Below are positions 26,801-35,298 of a DNA stretch of 64,000 nt, one piece after another. The DNA is from Verrucomicrobiaceae bacterium (GTDB lineage Bacteria > Verrucomicrobiota > Verrucomicrobiia > Verrucomicrobiales > Verrucomicrobiaceae). Below the pieces are notes generated by a model, which was given only the letters and a program-made list of their open reading frames with translations, searched no databases and had not been told where the DNA came from. The translations under genes were made by a program, and so were the position numbers. Location of the stretch: the NCBI GenBank assembly GCA_027484445.1, contig JAIXSY010000019.1, positions 116,628-180,627 on the forward strand, written 5' to 3'. How positions within the stretch are numbered: the first letter of the stretch is position 1; every line of letters begins with the position of its first letter.

Positions 26801-27294
26801 GCAGCAATGACTGGACGACGAGTGAGGGTGAGGATCGCTATCGTCGCAGCGTTTACACCGAGGTGCGCCGCAATGCGCCGTATGCCAGCTTCACCACCTT
26901 TGATGCGGGCAATCGCGAGGTCTGCATGATCCGCCGCAACCGCACGAACACGCCTTTGCAGGCCTTTGTGACCCTGAATGATCCGGTTTTCATTGAGACG
27001 CATCAGGCCCTGGCGCGCCGAGTCGTGCGCGCCGCCAAGGATGACGCCAGTCGCTTCGCTCTAATGTTCAAGCTCTGCGTCTCGCGCGAGCCGACTGCTC
27101 AGGAATTGGCCACCCTGAGTCGGCTGCTAGCAGAATCGTTGGTTAGCTACCGTCAGGATCAAGAGTCCGCGAAAAAGATGGCCACAGAGCCTCTCGGCCC
27201 TGCTCCGGCTGACGCGGATCTGCCGACGCTGGCAGCCTGGACGACGGTGGCGAATGTGGTGATGAACCTGGATGAATTCGTGATGCGTCGGTGA
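23896..27294 (+). CDS. Secreted DUF1549/DUF1553 protein with cytochrome c and discoidin-like domains
   Basis: A 1132-residue exported protein starting MRFVFLVGIGLPVLAPAA. In order: a planctomycete-type cytochrome c domain with CFFCH at 33-37 and the VMPPPKLHK methionine region; DUF1549 (ARLVKEGL...HWASQWLDLARYADSSGYPSDQ and CAQCHTHKYDPLT, a second CxxCH); an F5/8 type C-like module (LRKPAKQSSTYAGAVAGRAVDG...HPWWEVDL) around residues 505-610; and C-terminal DUF1553 (NRLTLANWLVSRDNPLTARV...LWETLFGTGIV). In this phylum such proteins are often found with sulfatases or DUF1501 partners; none is adjacent. Function unknown, perhaps extracellular redox or polysaccharide-linked. Confidence 0.9.
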   Translation: MRFVFLVGIGLPVLAPAAIDFSREIRPILSENCFFCHGPDEKKREAGLRLDEEAAAKASNDGVSAVVPGDPEKSALIQRIVSTDPDEVMPPPKLHKVIPAAQVALLKEWIRQGAPWGKHWSYERVARPSVPKVEQKGAPLSPIDAFLAARLVKEGLAFSAEADAATLIRRVALDLTGLPPTLEELARLSHAPYEAVVDHYLSRPAFGEHWASQWLDLARYADSSGYPSDQPREIWAYRDWVIRALNANLPFDQFTREQLAGDLLPNPSDDQLIATAFHRNTMTQNEGGTSDEEFRNAAVIDRVNTTFAVWMGTTMACAQCHTHKYDPLTLKEYFQAYAFLNQSADSDKKDETPLHSFETAELKQQRAELRASIAALEARLAQPEPKWLAGLAGWDKNLRQELAWQAAEPLSMSTQSGRKAAISKEGWVTLSAKATKDIYTLELPLQTSLLTALRLETQPTSGHGNFVLTQMKAELLPPPNAMAPKARFARVELPGKGKMLQLAEVQVSSGGQNVSLRKPAKQSSTYAGAVAGRAVDGQTEGDYAKGSVSHTSGQEDHPWWEVDLLQEWPVDQVALWNRTDGGTGKRLEGVQVVLLDAKRQLVWKSTPQPAPEKERTVQVSGPVPLTFSQALADHEQSGFTAASVLRPPDRQNQGWAIAPQVDRPHALTLLAATPIQVPAGSRLRVMLEQKSVHLHHTLGRFRLLSTDDARARQAVALPGDVLAAIHLAPEKRSPAQSARIQDHYVRHIAPENAAERQELAARQKQLAELKPVTVPIMKDLTGKERRITKVQLRGNWQALGEVVSEGTPAIFPPLPADAPRNRLTLANWLVSRDNPLTARVQVNRLWETLFGTGIVRTSEEFGSQGELPFHPELLDWLAAEFMDSGWDVKHLVKLMVMSRAYRQVSATTAELAARDPDNRLLARGPRFRPTGEMLRDQALAVSGLLSAKMHGPGVRPPAPNLGLSTAFGRSNDWTTSEGEDRYRRSVYTEVRRNAPYASFTTFDAGNREVCMIRRNRTNTPLQAFVTLNDPVFIETHQALARRVVRAAKDDASRFALMFKLCVSREPTAQELATLSRLLAESLVSYRQDQESAKKMATEPLGPAPADADLPTLAAWTTVANVVMNLDEFVMRR

Positions 27295-27308
27295 ACGGCT
27301 CAGACGAG

Positions 27309-28145
27309 TTACGTCTCAGGATACAGCACCTGCATGAGGTAGAGTCCGCAGGCGGGCGCGGTCTGGTTGCTTTGCAGACCTTCAGGGTGGGTCAGCAGAT
27401 CGGTGAACCAAGCGAGATCGGCGCGGCCTCGGGCGATGTGGACCATGGTGCCGGTGATCATGCGCACCATTTTGTAGAGGAAGCCATCGCCCTCGAACTC
27501 CAGCTCCACGATCTCACCCAATTCGCGCACCTCGACCCGTCGAAGCGTGCGGGTGGTTTTGTCTGGCGTCGAGCGGCGCTGGGTCTCGGACATGTCACCG
27601 CGGTTGGCGGACAGGCGGACAAAGTTGTGCGTGCCGGTGATCGCTGTGGCGCAGGCCTGGAGACGCTGGAGATCCAGCGGGCCGTGGATGTGCCAGGCGC
27701 GGTCGGCCTCAAACGGTGAGAGCAGCCGAGGCCGCCAGATGCGGTAGCGGTAGATTTTGCCGATGGCATCGAAGCGCGCGTGGAAGCGCGCGTCGGCATC
27801 GCTGACCTGAACGATGCGGATGGTCAGCGGCAGGCATGCATTGATGGCATCGCGCCAGGAGTCGCCACTCATGCGCACGGTGGCAGGCACATCGCAGTGT
27901 GCGACCTGACTGTGCGCATGCACACCAGCGTCCGTGCGTCCGCTGCCGTGGATGCGGGTTTGGATGCCGGTGGCTTTGCGGATGGCGGCTTCGATCTTGT
28001 CCTGAATGCCGCCGCCCCCGTCCTGGCTCTGCCAGCCACGCCAGGGCGTGCCGCAGTAGGCCACGCTGAGGCGCAGCCGCTTCCAGCCTTCTGGGGCACC
28101 GTGGCAGAGGCCTAGGCTACTTTCGACGTCGCTTCGGGGGCTCAT
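27309..28145 (-). CDS. truA: tRNA pseudouridine(38-40) synthase TruA
   Basis: Makes pseudouridine at positions 38-40 of the anticodon stem-loop. 278 residues; the catalytic Asp is D72 in GSGRTDAGVHA, preceded by LSVAYCGTPWRGWQ and followed by FHARFDAIGKIYRYRI and the C-terminal DGFLYKMVRMITGTM, all diagnostic. The ATG used gives a leader of about 20 residues before the domain; it overlaps the 3' end of ruvX by 29 bases, so a shorter form cannot be excluded. Probably co-transcribed with ruvX. Confidence 0.94.
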   Translation of the reverse strand: MSPRSDVESSLGLCHGAPEGWKRLRLSVAYCGTPWRGWQSQDGGGGIQDKIEAAIRKATGIQTRIHGSGRTDAGVHAHSQVAHCDVPATVRMSGDSWRDAINACLPLTIRIVQVSDADARFHARFDAIGKIYRYRIWRPRLLSPFEADRAWHIHGPLDLQRLQACATAITGTHNFVRLSANRGDMSETQRRSTPDKTTRTLRRVEVRELGEIVELEFEGDGFLYKMVRMITGTMVHIARGRADLAWFTDLLTHPEGLQSNQTAPACGLYLMQVLYPET

Positions 28146-28620
28146 CCGTCCAGGGCATGTCGTAAGCGCTGTCCGGGAGCAAAAAGGCCTCCGGGCCGCG
28201 CTGGCTGTTTAGGTAATCCTGCAAAATCACCACGGCGGCGAGCTGATCGACCACCTGCTTTCTTTCCCGAGGATCGGTGATGCCCGAGCGGGAGAGGGAG
28301 GCCTCAGCCTCGACGGAGGAGAGGCGCTCATCGACAAAGGCCACCGGCACCTCGTGATCGAGCGCACGTTCCAGCTCTTGGGCGAAGCGCTCGACGCGCT
28401 CGGCAGCCTCGCCTTTGCGCCCATCCATGTGGTAGGGCATGCCGATGACGATCTTGGCGATGTGCTTTTCCCGCACGATGCGGGCGATGTTTTCCACGGG
28501 GCGATCCCGAGCTTCCAGGGTGCGCAGGGGATTCGCTACCAGCTCCATTTCATCGCTCATGGCCAGCCCGATGCGGGCGGTTCCGTGGTCGATGGCGAGG
28601 GTGCGTGGCATGAGAGGCAT
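28117..28620 (-). CDS. ruvX: Holliday junction resolvase-like RuvX/YqgF, 16S rRNA processing
   Basis: A 167-residue RNase H-fold protein of the YqgF/RuvX family. The first catalytic Asp is in LAIDHGTARIGLA, the conserved glutamate region is IVIGMPYHMDG, and FVDERLSSVEAE plus a late Asp (KQVVDQLAAVVILQDYL) complete the site. Family members mature the 5' end of 16S rRNA and may process junctions. ATG 28620 or the ATG three codons later (MPRTLAIDHG) could be the start. The C-terminus is basic (PPKRRRK). Confidence 0.93.
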   Translation of the reverse strand: MPLMPRTLAIDHGTARIGLAMSDEMELVANPLRTLEARDRPVENIARIVREKHIAKIVIGMPYHMDGRKGEAAERVERFAQELERALDHEVPVAFVDERLSSVEAEASLSRSGITDPRERKQVVDQLAAVVILQDYLNSQRGPEAFLLPDSAYDMPWTDEPPKRRRK

Positions 28621-28719
28621 CTCGATCTAGGCTGGCTTTCGCGACTGGCAAGGCCGGGCTTGGGTGGCAAAGGGCAATCCAGCGGAAGGGTGGGCCGCTT
28701 GAGAGCGTTTGCAGACGGC

Positions 28720-29604
28720 ATGAGTCGTGCCGCCCTTTTGTTCTGTTTTTTCCTGCGGGGCCTCGGCCTTTCCCTGGCCGCTGATGGCAGCGAGTGGAAG
28801 TCCATCGTCCCTGACCTGGAGGTGCCCCCCGTGCAGCGTGGCGTGGCTCCGGCGCCAGGTCAGCGTGTGGAGCAGACCACACCCGGCTGGGAGACGACGG
28901 CGGTGCATCACCTGCTGCATCTGCCGAGCGACTGGCAGCCAGGGAGGAGCTACCCGGTCATCCTTGAGTTTCCAGGCAATGGTCCCTATGCCGATGCGCG
29001 GGGCGACACTTGCGATGGTTCCGTGGAAAGCTGCCTGCTGGGCTATGGCATCTCGGGCGGGCGCGGCGTCATCTGGGCGGCCTTACCATTCATTGAAGTC
29101 CAAGAAGGCCGCACCCAGAATGCAGCACGCTGGTGGGGCGATGTCCGCCAGACACGTGACTATGTCGTGAAAACCGTGCGCCATTTGTGTCAGAGTTGGG
29201 GGGGGGATGCACAACGCGTCTTCCTGGCCGGTTTCTCACGCGGCAGCATCGCCTGCAATTTCATCGGCCTGCAGGATGACGAGATCGCAGCGCTTTGGCG
29301 TGGCTTCATCTGCCACAGTCATTACGATGGCTCGCGGGCTTGGCCTGAGTCAGGCGGGGTCGAGGCGGTGAAGCAGCGTCTGGCACGCCTGGGCACGAGA
29401 CCGCAGTGGATCAGCCAAGAGCTGAGCACGGAGGCCACGGAGCGTCTCTTGCGCAGCAGTGGACTCCGAGGTCGCTGGACCTTCGTGCCTCTGCCTTTCC
29501 CCAATCACAGCGCCGCCTGGGTGCTGCGTGATCTGCCCGAGCGTCGTCGCCTGCGCGCCTGGTTTGCAGATGCTCTTGAAGAAAAATCAGCAAGCCCCGA
29601 ATAA
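28720..29604 (+). CDS. Exported alpha/beta hydrolase
   Basis: From the ATG at 28720 (MSRAALLFCFFLRGLGLSLAADG) the protein has a signal peptide and 294 residues. Alpha/beta-hydrolase features: YPVILEFPGNGPY (strand and oxyanion loop), the nucleophile elbow LAGFSRGS with Ser, and a candidate catalytic His in LPFPNHSAAW near the end. Members of this secreted type may be esterases; the substrate is unknown. The long upstream frame (to 28354) is antisense to ruvX and is discarded. Confidence 0.8.
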   Translation: MSRAALLFCFFLRGLGLSLAADGSEWKSIVPDLEVPPVQRGVAPAPGQRVEQTTPGWETTAVHHLLHLPSDWQPGRSYPVILEFPGNGPYADARGDTCDGSVESCLLGYGISGGRGVIWAALPFIEVQEGRTQNAARWWGDVRQTRDYVVKTVRHLCQSWGGDAQRVFLAGFSRGSIACNFIGLQDDEIAALWRGFICHSHYDGSRAWPESGGVEAVKQRLARLGTRPQWISQELSTEATERLLRSSGLRGRWTFVPLPFPNHSAAWVLRDLPERRRLRAWFADALEEKSASPE

Positions 29605-29648
29605 AAACCTAGTATCCCACGCGGCAGCCGTTAGCTTGCGCGCCTGTG

Positions 29649-30626
29649 ATGAATTTTGGCTTGAGTCTCAGAAGGGCGGCACTTGCGGGGTGCCTAGCAG
29701 GTGCGTTCACCTCAGCTGGGGCTGATGGCTCCCGCGTGGTTTTGAAAAATGGTGCCGAATTGACCGGTCAGCTCCTCCGTGAACGCGATGACGCGGTCAT
29801 GATGGACCTTGGCTTTACCGTGCTGAATGTGCCACGCGTGGAAATCGCCCGCCTAGACAAGATCAGCGCCGCGCCGCAGGTCGCCGCCGCGAACACCACC
29901 CGCGGGGAAGACATCTACTTTGTCGAGCCCAGCCGCGAGCCCATGCCGGTGGAAAAAAATGTCGAACGTGTGGCTGAGGCCGTGGTGCAGATCCAGACCG
30001 CCTCTGGCCTTGGCTCCGGTTTCATCATCAACAAGCTCGGCTACGTCATCACCAACCAGCACGTCATCGCCGGTGAGCGCGAGATCACCGTCGTCGTCTA
30101 TCGCAAAAAGCCCGATGGCCTTGAAAAGCAGGCTTTCCCGAAGGTCAAAATCATCGCCATGAATGGCTTCCTCGACCTCGCCATTCTCCAGATCGATGAT
30201 CCTGCGGTGGAGAGCCTGCCCTTTGTGCCCATCGGTGACTCCGACAGCCTCACTCAGGGTCAGGGGGTCTTTGCCATCGGCAGTCCACTGGGGCTGGAGC
30301 GCAGCGTGTCTCAGGGCATCATCAGCATCAAGGCGCGCGAAAGTGGCGGGCGCTGGTACATCCAGAGCACCACGCAGATCAATCCTGGCAACTCTGGCGG
30401 CCCACTCTTCAACAACCGCGGCGAAGTCGTGGGCGTGAACAACATGAAGGCCGCTGGCATCGGTGTGGAGGGCTTGGGCTTCTCCATTCCTGCCAATGTG
30501 ATGAAGCTGTTCCTGAAAAACCGCGATGCTTTTGCTTTCGATCCACGCAATCCCAACGCAGGCTTCCGCTACCTGCCGCCACCGGCCCCCCCTGCGGCGA
30601 AGCCACCTCAGCCCAAGCAACCCTGA
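29649..30626 (+). CDS. HtrA-like trypsin-fold serine protease without PDZ
   Basis: 325 residues from the ATG at 29649 (a GTG one codon earlier is also possible). It has a signal peptide, then a small domain of about 60 residues with SRVVLKNGAELTGQLLRERDD, typical of secreted Verrucomicrobial proteins. The S1C protease domain has the triad H138 (TNQHVIAG), D176 (GFLDLAIL) and S249 (NPGNSGGPL). There is no PDZ domain; the protein ends in a proline-rich tail PPPAPPAAKPPQPKQ. A periplasmic quality-control protease is likely from the family. It is the first of three secreted-protein genes on the + strand. Confidence 0.9.
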   Translation: MNFGLSLRRAALAGCLAGAFTSAGADGSRVVLKNGAELTGQLLRERDDAVMMDLGFTVLNVPRVEIARLDKISAAPQVAAANTTRGEDIYFVEPSREPMPVEKNVERVAEAVVQIQTASGLGSGFIINKLGYVITNQHVIAGEREITVVVYRKKPDGLEKQAFPKVKIIAMNGFLDLAILQIDDPAVESLPFVPIGDSDSLTQGQGVFAIGSPLGLERSVSQGIISIKARESGGRWYIQSTTQINPGNSGGPLFNNRGEVVGVNNMKAAGIGVEGLGFSIPANVMKLFLKNRDAFAFDPRNPNAGFRYLPPPAPPAAKPPQPKQP

Positions 30627-30713
30627 TCCTCAGCTCGCTGGAAAAGAAGGGCAAATTTCGCCTCGCCCTCAGGCCTCCGCTTTCCTGCCTCTCATCCCTC
30701 TCTCCGTCTCTCC

Positions 30714-32555
30714 ATGAAAACCTCCCTCATCTGTTTTGCTGCTTGGACCGGCCTCTTTCTGCCTGCGGCGCTTCACGCCGAGCAGCTCGAAACCTGGCAG
30801 AAAATTCTGCCCAAAAACACCCTTGGCTTCGTGGCCATCAAAAGTGCGCCTGAGCTTGTCGCTGATTGGGAAAAAAGCGGTTATGGACGCCTGATGGCCG
30901 ATGAGGCCGTGAAGACCTGGATGGCCCCCGCCTACGCCGACGGTGAGCCTGCCTGGGATACCGCACTGAAGAAAGAAACGGGTGAGGGTCTGTATGCAAA
31001 TCTGCAACGAGTCACGGGCTCGGCCATGTTTGTGATGGCCGCCGACTCGCCGAAGGAATTTGAAAATCTGCCCAAGGGATCTGCTCCCTTCATGATCCTG
31101 ATCGAGGCTGGTGACCAGCAGCCGAAGATCGAAGAACTCATCGCCAAATCCCGCAAAACCAGCCTGGAGAAGCATCCGGAGTGGAAAGAAATCACCCGCG
31201 ATGTCGCGGGCGTGCCGCTGAAGGTGCTCGCCAAGTCAGAAGATCCAGAGGCTGACATCGAGAGCGCCTATGCCTTTGTGAATGGCGTCTGGGTCTTTGG
31301 AGACAAGCTGGCGCTTTTTGAGCACTTCCTGCCAGCGCTAAAGACCAGCACGGCGGAAACCTCCGAGATCGTGACGAGTCACCTTTCCCGTCACACACAG
31401 ATCAGCGATGGCACCTCCGATGTCTCGATTTACCTGAATGGTGAAGTGCTGATGAAGTGGGCGGAGACGGCGCTGGTCGAGGTGATGAAGGCCAAACCCA
31501 GTCCCGTGCCCGTGGACCCCAAAGCCATCTTTGCCGCCCTCGGTTTGGCTGAGGTGCAATCCCTCGGTCTTGGCATCGATTTTTCCCCCACGCAGACACG
31601 CACGGACCTCGCCATCCTTCACCCCGAGAAACCGCAGGGTCTGCTCAGTCTGCTCATGGGCACCAGTACGGAGGTGGCCCAGCCTGCCTTCTTCCCTGCG
31701 GATGCCCTTTCCGCACAGGTCATGCGTCAGAGCCTCGGTGGCGTGTGGGACAGCCTGCTCGCCATGGTGAATAAACTAGGCCCTGTTGCCATGATGGCCA
31801 CCATGCAGCTCGGTCAGGTGGAACAGCAGGTCGGCTTCAGCCTCAAAGACGACCTCTTTGGCAGTCTGGAAGACGAATACATCCAGCTCAATGCCGGCAC
31901 GCTCCAGGCTCCGAGTCAGGTCATGGGCTTCAAAGTGCGCGATCGTGAGCGCCTCTCGGGTGCCTTGGATAGCCTGAAGCGCTTCATCGGCCAGGGCTTT
32001 GGCGCTGCCTTTGAAGACACCGAATACCTCGGACACACCATCAGTACCTATCGGGCGAGTCAGGCGACGGCCAAGCCGGGCGCGGCCTCCAATGAGATCG
32101 CTTACTGCTTGGCCGATGGCTACCTTCTCTTCAGCACCGGCAGTCAGGAGCTTCTGAAAAAACTGCTCTCTCGCATGAAGGAGCCGACAGGACCGAGCCT
32201 CTGGGACAGCCAGCGCACGCAGGAACTCGTCGCCAGCCTACCCAAAGGTTTTGTCGGCCTCGGTGTGGCCGATGCCAGTGAGCAACTTCTGAACATCATC
32301 AACGCCATGACCACGGTGGAAAAGCAAACCTCGGGCAAAAAGAAAGGCGCTGCGAAAAAAGGCCCTGGCAAAGAGGCTCAACAGGCTGCCGACGACAAAC
32401 CCAAATCCTCTGGCAAAGGCTTTTCCCAGTGGTTCGATCCTGCCGCACAGCCTACCGCAGAAGTCTTCAAGAAATACTTCGGCACCGAAGTCAGCGGCAC
32501 CTACAACCATCCCCAAGCGGTTCACTTTCGCGCACTTTCGAAGCCCGTGGAGTGA
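30714..32555 (+). CDS. Secreted protein of unknown function
   Basis: A 613-residue protein starting MKTSLICFAAWTGLFLPAALHAE, a clear signal peptide. I recognise no known domain with confidence; the pattern NTLGFVAIKSAPELVADWEKS...AYADGEP and the repeated GLGIDF/LAILHPEKP blocks resemble large extracellular DUF3352-like proteins, which is only a suggestion. A low-complexity Lys/Ala stretch lies near residues 540-565 (KQTSGKKKGAAKKGPGKEAQ). It is 88 bases downstream of the serine protease gene and 42 bases upstream of the FG-GAP gene, so the three may form one operon of exported proteins. Confidence 0.8.
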   Translation: MKTSLICFAAWTGLFLPAALHAEQLETWQKILPKNTLGFVAIKSAPELVADWEKSGYGRLMADEAVKTWMAPAYADGEPAWDTALKKETGEGLYANLQRVTGSAMFVMAADSPKEFENLPKGSAPFMILIEAGDQQPKIEELIAKSRKTSLEKHPEWKEITRDVAGVPLKVLAKSEDPEADIESAYAFVNGVWVFGDKLALFEHFLPALKTSTAETSEIVTSHLSRHTQISDGTSDVSIYLNGEVLMKWAETALVEVMKAKPSPVPVDPKAIFAALGLAEVQSLGLGIDFSPTQTRTDLAILHPEKPQGLLSLLMGTSTEVAQPAFFPADALSAQVMRQSLGGVWDSLLAMVNKLGPVAMMATMQLGQVEQQVGFSLKDDLFGSLEDEYIQLNAGTLQAPSQVMGFKVRDRERLSGALDSLKRFIGQGFGAAFEDTEYLGHTISTYRASQATAKPGAASNEIAYCLADGYLLFSTGSQELLKKLLSRMKEPTGPSLWDSQRTQELVASLPKGFVGLGVADASEQLLNIINAMTTVEKQTSGKKKGAAKKGPGKEAQQAADDKPKSSGKGFSQWFDPAAQPTAEVFKKYFGTEVSGTYNHPQAVHFRALSKPVE

Positions 32556-32596
32556 GGCCCGTCCTGCCTGCCTGACCTTTTCCCGATCTGCCCATC

Positions 32597-34879
32597 ATGC
32601 GTTTCTTCCTCGTTGCTCTGCTTTCCACTGCCACGCTCGTCGCTGCGGCTGATGGGCTTTACTTTGAGGGCCCAGAGATCGTGAAGCTCGACTGGAACAC
32701 TTCCAGCCCGCGGGCAGCAGATTTCAATGGCGACGGACTCACGGACCTCGTCATCGTCAATCCTGACCGAGCTCGCCTGGAGTTCTTGCTCCAGCGCAAG
32801 GATGGTGCCCGGCCTGGGGACCCGGAGCGGACTTCCCGCGAAGACCGCTGGAATCCCATCTTGGAAATCTCCCGCTTTGACAAGCAGCCGCTGGTCATTG
32901 GCCGCACCGCCCTTTCCCTCGCCGTCGGGGATTGGAATGGTGACGCGAAGGCAGACATCGCCTACGTCACAGAGGACAAAAAACTCGTGCTCAGGACTCA
33001 AGGCAGCAAGCCAGGAGACTGGACGGCGAAGAAAGAGTGGGTCATCGACTCCGTGGCCAATGACACGGAAGTCCTAGTGCCTGCCGATCTGAATGCCGAC
33101 GGACGCGCCGATCTCAGCCTGCTCACCCAGACCCGGCTGATGGTCTGGCTGCAAATGCGTGAAGGCTGGGCCGAGCCCAAGAGCTACGTGCTCGGTCAGC
33201 CTGGCAGCGGTGGCCTGCGTGCTGCTGATCTGGATGGCGATGGCCGCAGCGATCTCGCCTGCACGGCACCGGATGGCGATGCCGTCTTTGTCCGCCTGCA
33301 GCAGGAAGGTGTTTCTTTTGGAGAAGAATGGCGTTTGGAGATGGAGGCCAGCCGCTGCTGGGCACACCCAGTCCATCTGGGAGCCAAAGGCAAACCCGCA
33401 GCCCTCGCCACGTTGCAGGACAAATCCGGACTCATCAGCATCGCGAAACTCGCGGCTGGCCCTGTGGAGCCCAATGCCGATCGCGCCGCTAGCATCCGCT
33501 ACGCCATGCCAGCCACCGATGCGAAAGGAGGCCCCGCTGCCTACGGCGACTTGAACGGCGATCAACTGCCCGATGTGGTGCTCTCCGAATCCAAAAATGC
33601 ACGGCTCTGGTTCTTCGCCGGACAGCTCGGTGGCACCTTCCGTGAGGGTCGTGAATTTCCAGCCCTCAGCAGCATCGAGGCGATGTCCATCACCGATCTG
33701 GATGGCGATGCGAAGCCCGAGCTTGTGCTCCTCAGCCCCGGCGAAAAAGCCGTCGCCCTCTCCCGCTGGCAGAAAGACCGACTGACCTATCCAGAAGTCA
33801 TCCACCAGAGCACGGATGCTCTGCTGGCGCTGACCACAGGCTCCATCGCCGAGACGGCACAAACCTCCGTGCTCACGCTCGTGGACGCGAAAGGAAAAAT
33901 CAGCCTCGTCTCGCTGCGCTGGGAGGCAGCGCAGAAGAAGTTCGTCACCACCAGCGTCGAGCTCCCCAGCAGCATGGTGGGAAAACCCAGCGCCCTGCGG
34001 GTGGTGGATGCCAATCAAGATGGCCGTGGCGACCTCGCGCTCTTTTCCAATCTCTCGCCCATGCAGTTGCTCATCCGTCAGGCAGACCCCAAGGCCCCCT
34101 TCAAACGGGCCGAAGGCCTGCCCGATACCTTGGTCAACAAGCTTCAGCCCCTCGCGCTCGCCACGGCCGATGTCGATGGTGACGGCAAAGCCGAGCTCAT
34201 CTTGGCCAAAGATCAATTTGCCCGCGCCATTCGTGTCGGAGCCGACGGCAAAGCCGTGACGGTGGAGCAGTTCAACGCGCCCGACCCTGCCTCCCAGCTC
34301 AGCGCCGTCATCCTCAGCGGCACAGGGGCCAAGCGCCGCATCCTGCTCGCCGATAGCGCCCAAAAAAAACTCCATGAGATGGCTGCAAGCGCAGATGGTG
34401 TCTTCCGTGTCGCGCACACGCACGCGTTATCAGCCCTTGCTGCGGATCAGCTCCACCTCAGTGGAGATCGTTTGCTGGCGATCGGCAAGACGAGCTTTGA
34501 CCTCACTCCGCTGTCAGGCCGCGCGCTTCGGCTAGAGACGCTCGCGTCGCTGGATACCGAGCTGAAAGATACTCGACCCACAGATCTCATCTCCGCCGCT
34601 TTTTCTGGCCAGGAGGTGGATGACCTCGCCCTCGTCGATTCCACACGCAGTCGGGTCATCGAATTTCTCCAACCTGAAGTCGGGGTTGAGAAGAAAAGTG
34701 CACCTAGCTGGCGCAGCGCCATGTATTTCCGCGTCTTCGAGACCGACCCGCACTTCCGTGGCAAAGGTGGCCGTGAAAACGAACCGCACGACTACACCGC
34801 GCTCGACCTGAACAATGATGGCAAGCTCGACCTCGCCCTGCTCGTCCACGATCGGCTGCTGCTTTACGTGAGAAAGTAG
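32597..34879 (+). CDS. Secreted FG-GAP/VCBS-repeat protein
   Basis: 760 residues with signal peptide MRFFLVALLSTATLVAAADG. At least six integrin-like repeats with calcium-binding loops are visible: ADFNGDGLTDLVI, GDWNGDAKADIAY, ADLNADGRADLSL, ADLDGDGRSDLAC, TDLDGDAKPELVL, VDANQDGRGDLAL, ADVDGDGKAELIL and LDLNNDGKLDLAL. These form a beta-propeller that usually binds calcium and extracellular ligands. Family members are common in Verrucomicrobia and Planctomycetes, with no assigned enzyme activity. Confidence 0.9.
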   Translation: MRFFLVALLSTATLVAAADGLYFEGPEIVKLDWNTSSPRAADFNGDGLTDLVIVNPDRARLEFLLQRKDGARPGDPERTSREDRWNPILEISRFDKQPLVIGRTALSLAVGDWNGDAKADIAYVTEDKKLVLRTQGSKPGDWTAKKEWVIDSVANDTEVLVPADLNADGRADLSLLTQTRLMVWLQMREGWAEPKSYVLGQPGSGGLRAADLDGDGRSDLACTAPDGDAVFVRLQQEGVSFGEEWRLEMEASRCWAHPVHLGAKGKPAALATLQDKSGLISIAKLAAGPVEPNADRAASIRYAMPATDAKGGPAAYGDLNGDQLPDVVLSESKNARLWFFAGQLGGTFREGREFPALSSIEAMSITDLDGDAKPELVLLSPGEKAVALSRWQKDRLTYPEVIHQSTDALLALTTGSIAETAQTSVLTLVDAKGKISLVSLRWEAAQKKFVTTSVELPSSMVGKPSALRVVDANQDGRGDLALFSNLSPMQLLIRQADPKAPFKRAEGLPDTLVNKLQPLALATADVDGDGKAELILAKDQFARAIRVGADGKAVTVEQFNAPDPASQLSAVILSGTGAKRRILLADSAQKKLHEMAASADGVFRVAHTHALSALAADQLHLSGDRLLAIGKTSFDLTPLSGRALRLETLASLDTELKDTRPTDLISAAFSGQEVDDLALVDSTRSRVIEFLQPEVGVEKKSAPSWRSAMYFRVFETDPHFRGKGGRENEPHDYTALDLNNDGKLDLALLVHDRLLLYVRK

Positions 34880-34890
34880 GCCGTCTGCGC

Positions 34891-35127
34891 TCAGTCCATC
34901 GCTTCGAGGAAATCCAGCGCCTTGGAAAAACTCGCCTGCTGCAGGAAGTGGCTCAGCCGCCCAGGCAAAAGGGGCTTTAGCCGATGATGTTCGGCAGAAA
35001 TCAGCTCGGAGACCTGCTGCAGCGCCGCTAGATGTCCGGCTGCATCTGTATCGCGGAATTCATGATCCGCAATGAGCTGAAGCCTGCGTTTCAAAAGAGC
35101 CTGAAGGGTGCCGAAGTCGGAATGCAT
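34891..35127 (-). CDS. Small protein of unknown function
   Basis: A 78-residue frame from the ATG at 35127 (MHSDFGTLQALLKRRLQL), helical in appearance, with a conserved-looking HEFRDTDAAGHLAALQQV and a C-terminal ASFSKALDFLEAMD. It converges on the FG-GAP gene (11 bp between stops). The frame is open further upstream to 35244 but that part is arginine-rich and less protein-like. No known family was recognised; the coding call rests on its regular composition and lack of overlap with other genes. Confidence 0.5.
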   Translation of the reverse strand: MHSDFGTLQALLKRRLQLIADHEFRDTDAAGHLAALQQVSELISAEHHRLKPLLPGRLSHFLQQASFSKALDFLEAMD

Positions 35128-35298
35128 GAGCCAATAAACAGCGAGAACTCTACCCCTGCGCAACTGCCAACTTTGCCAAGCATGACCAAGCCTTTTCCAG
35201 CGCATCCGTAGTTGGATGATCGTTGCGGAATGGCGGTGTCGCATTCCGTCTAGTCTTTGTCGTGGAGTCAGGCCGCTGATCTTCGTTATGCTTGACTC

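Noticed and set aside
25654..27003. 449-codon minus-strand frame
   Set aside because: Antisense to the DUF1549/DUF1553 protein, with Arg/His/Gln-rich composition typical of shadow frames.
33074..34423. 449-codon minus-strand frame
   Set aside because: Antisense to the FG-GAP repeat protein; no protein-like pattern.
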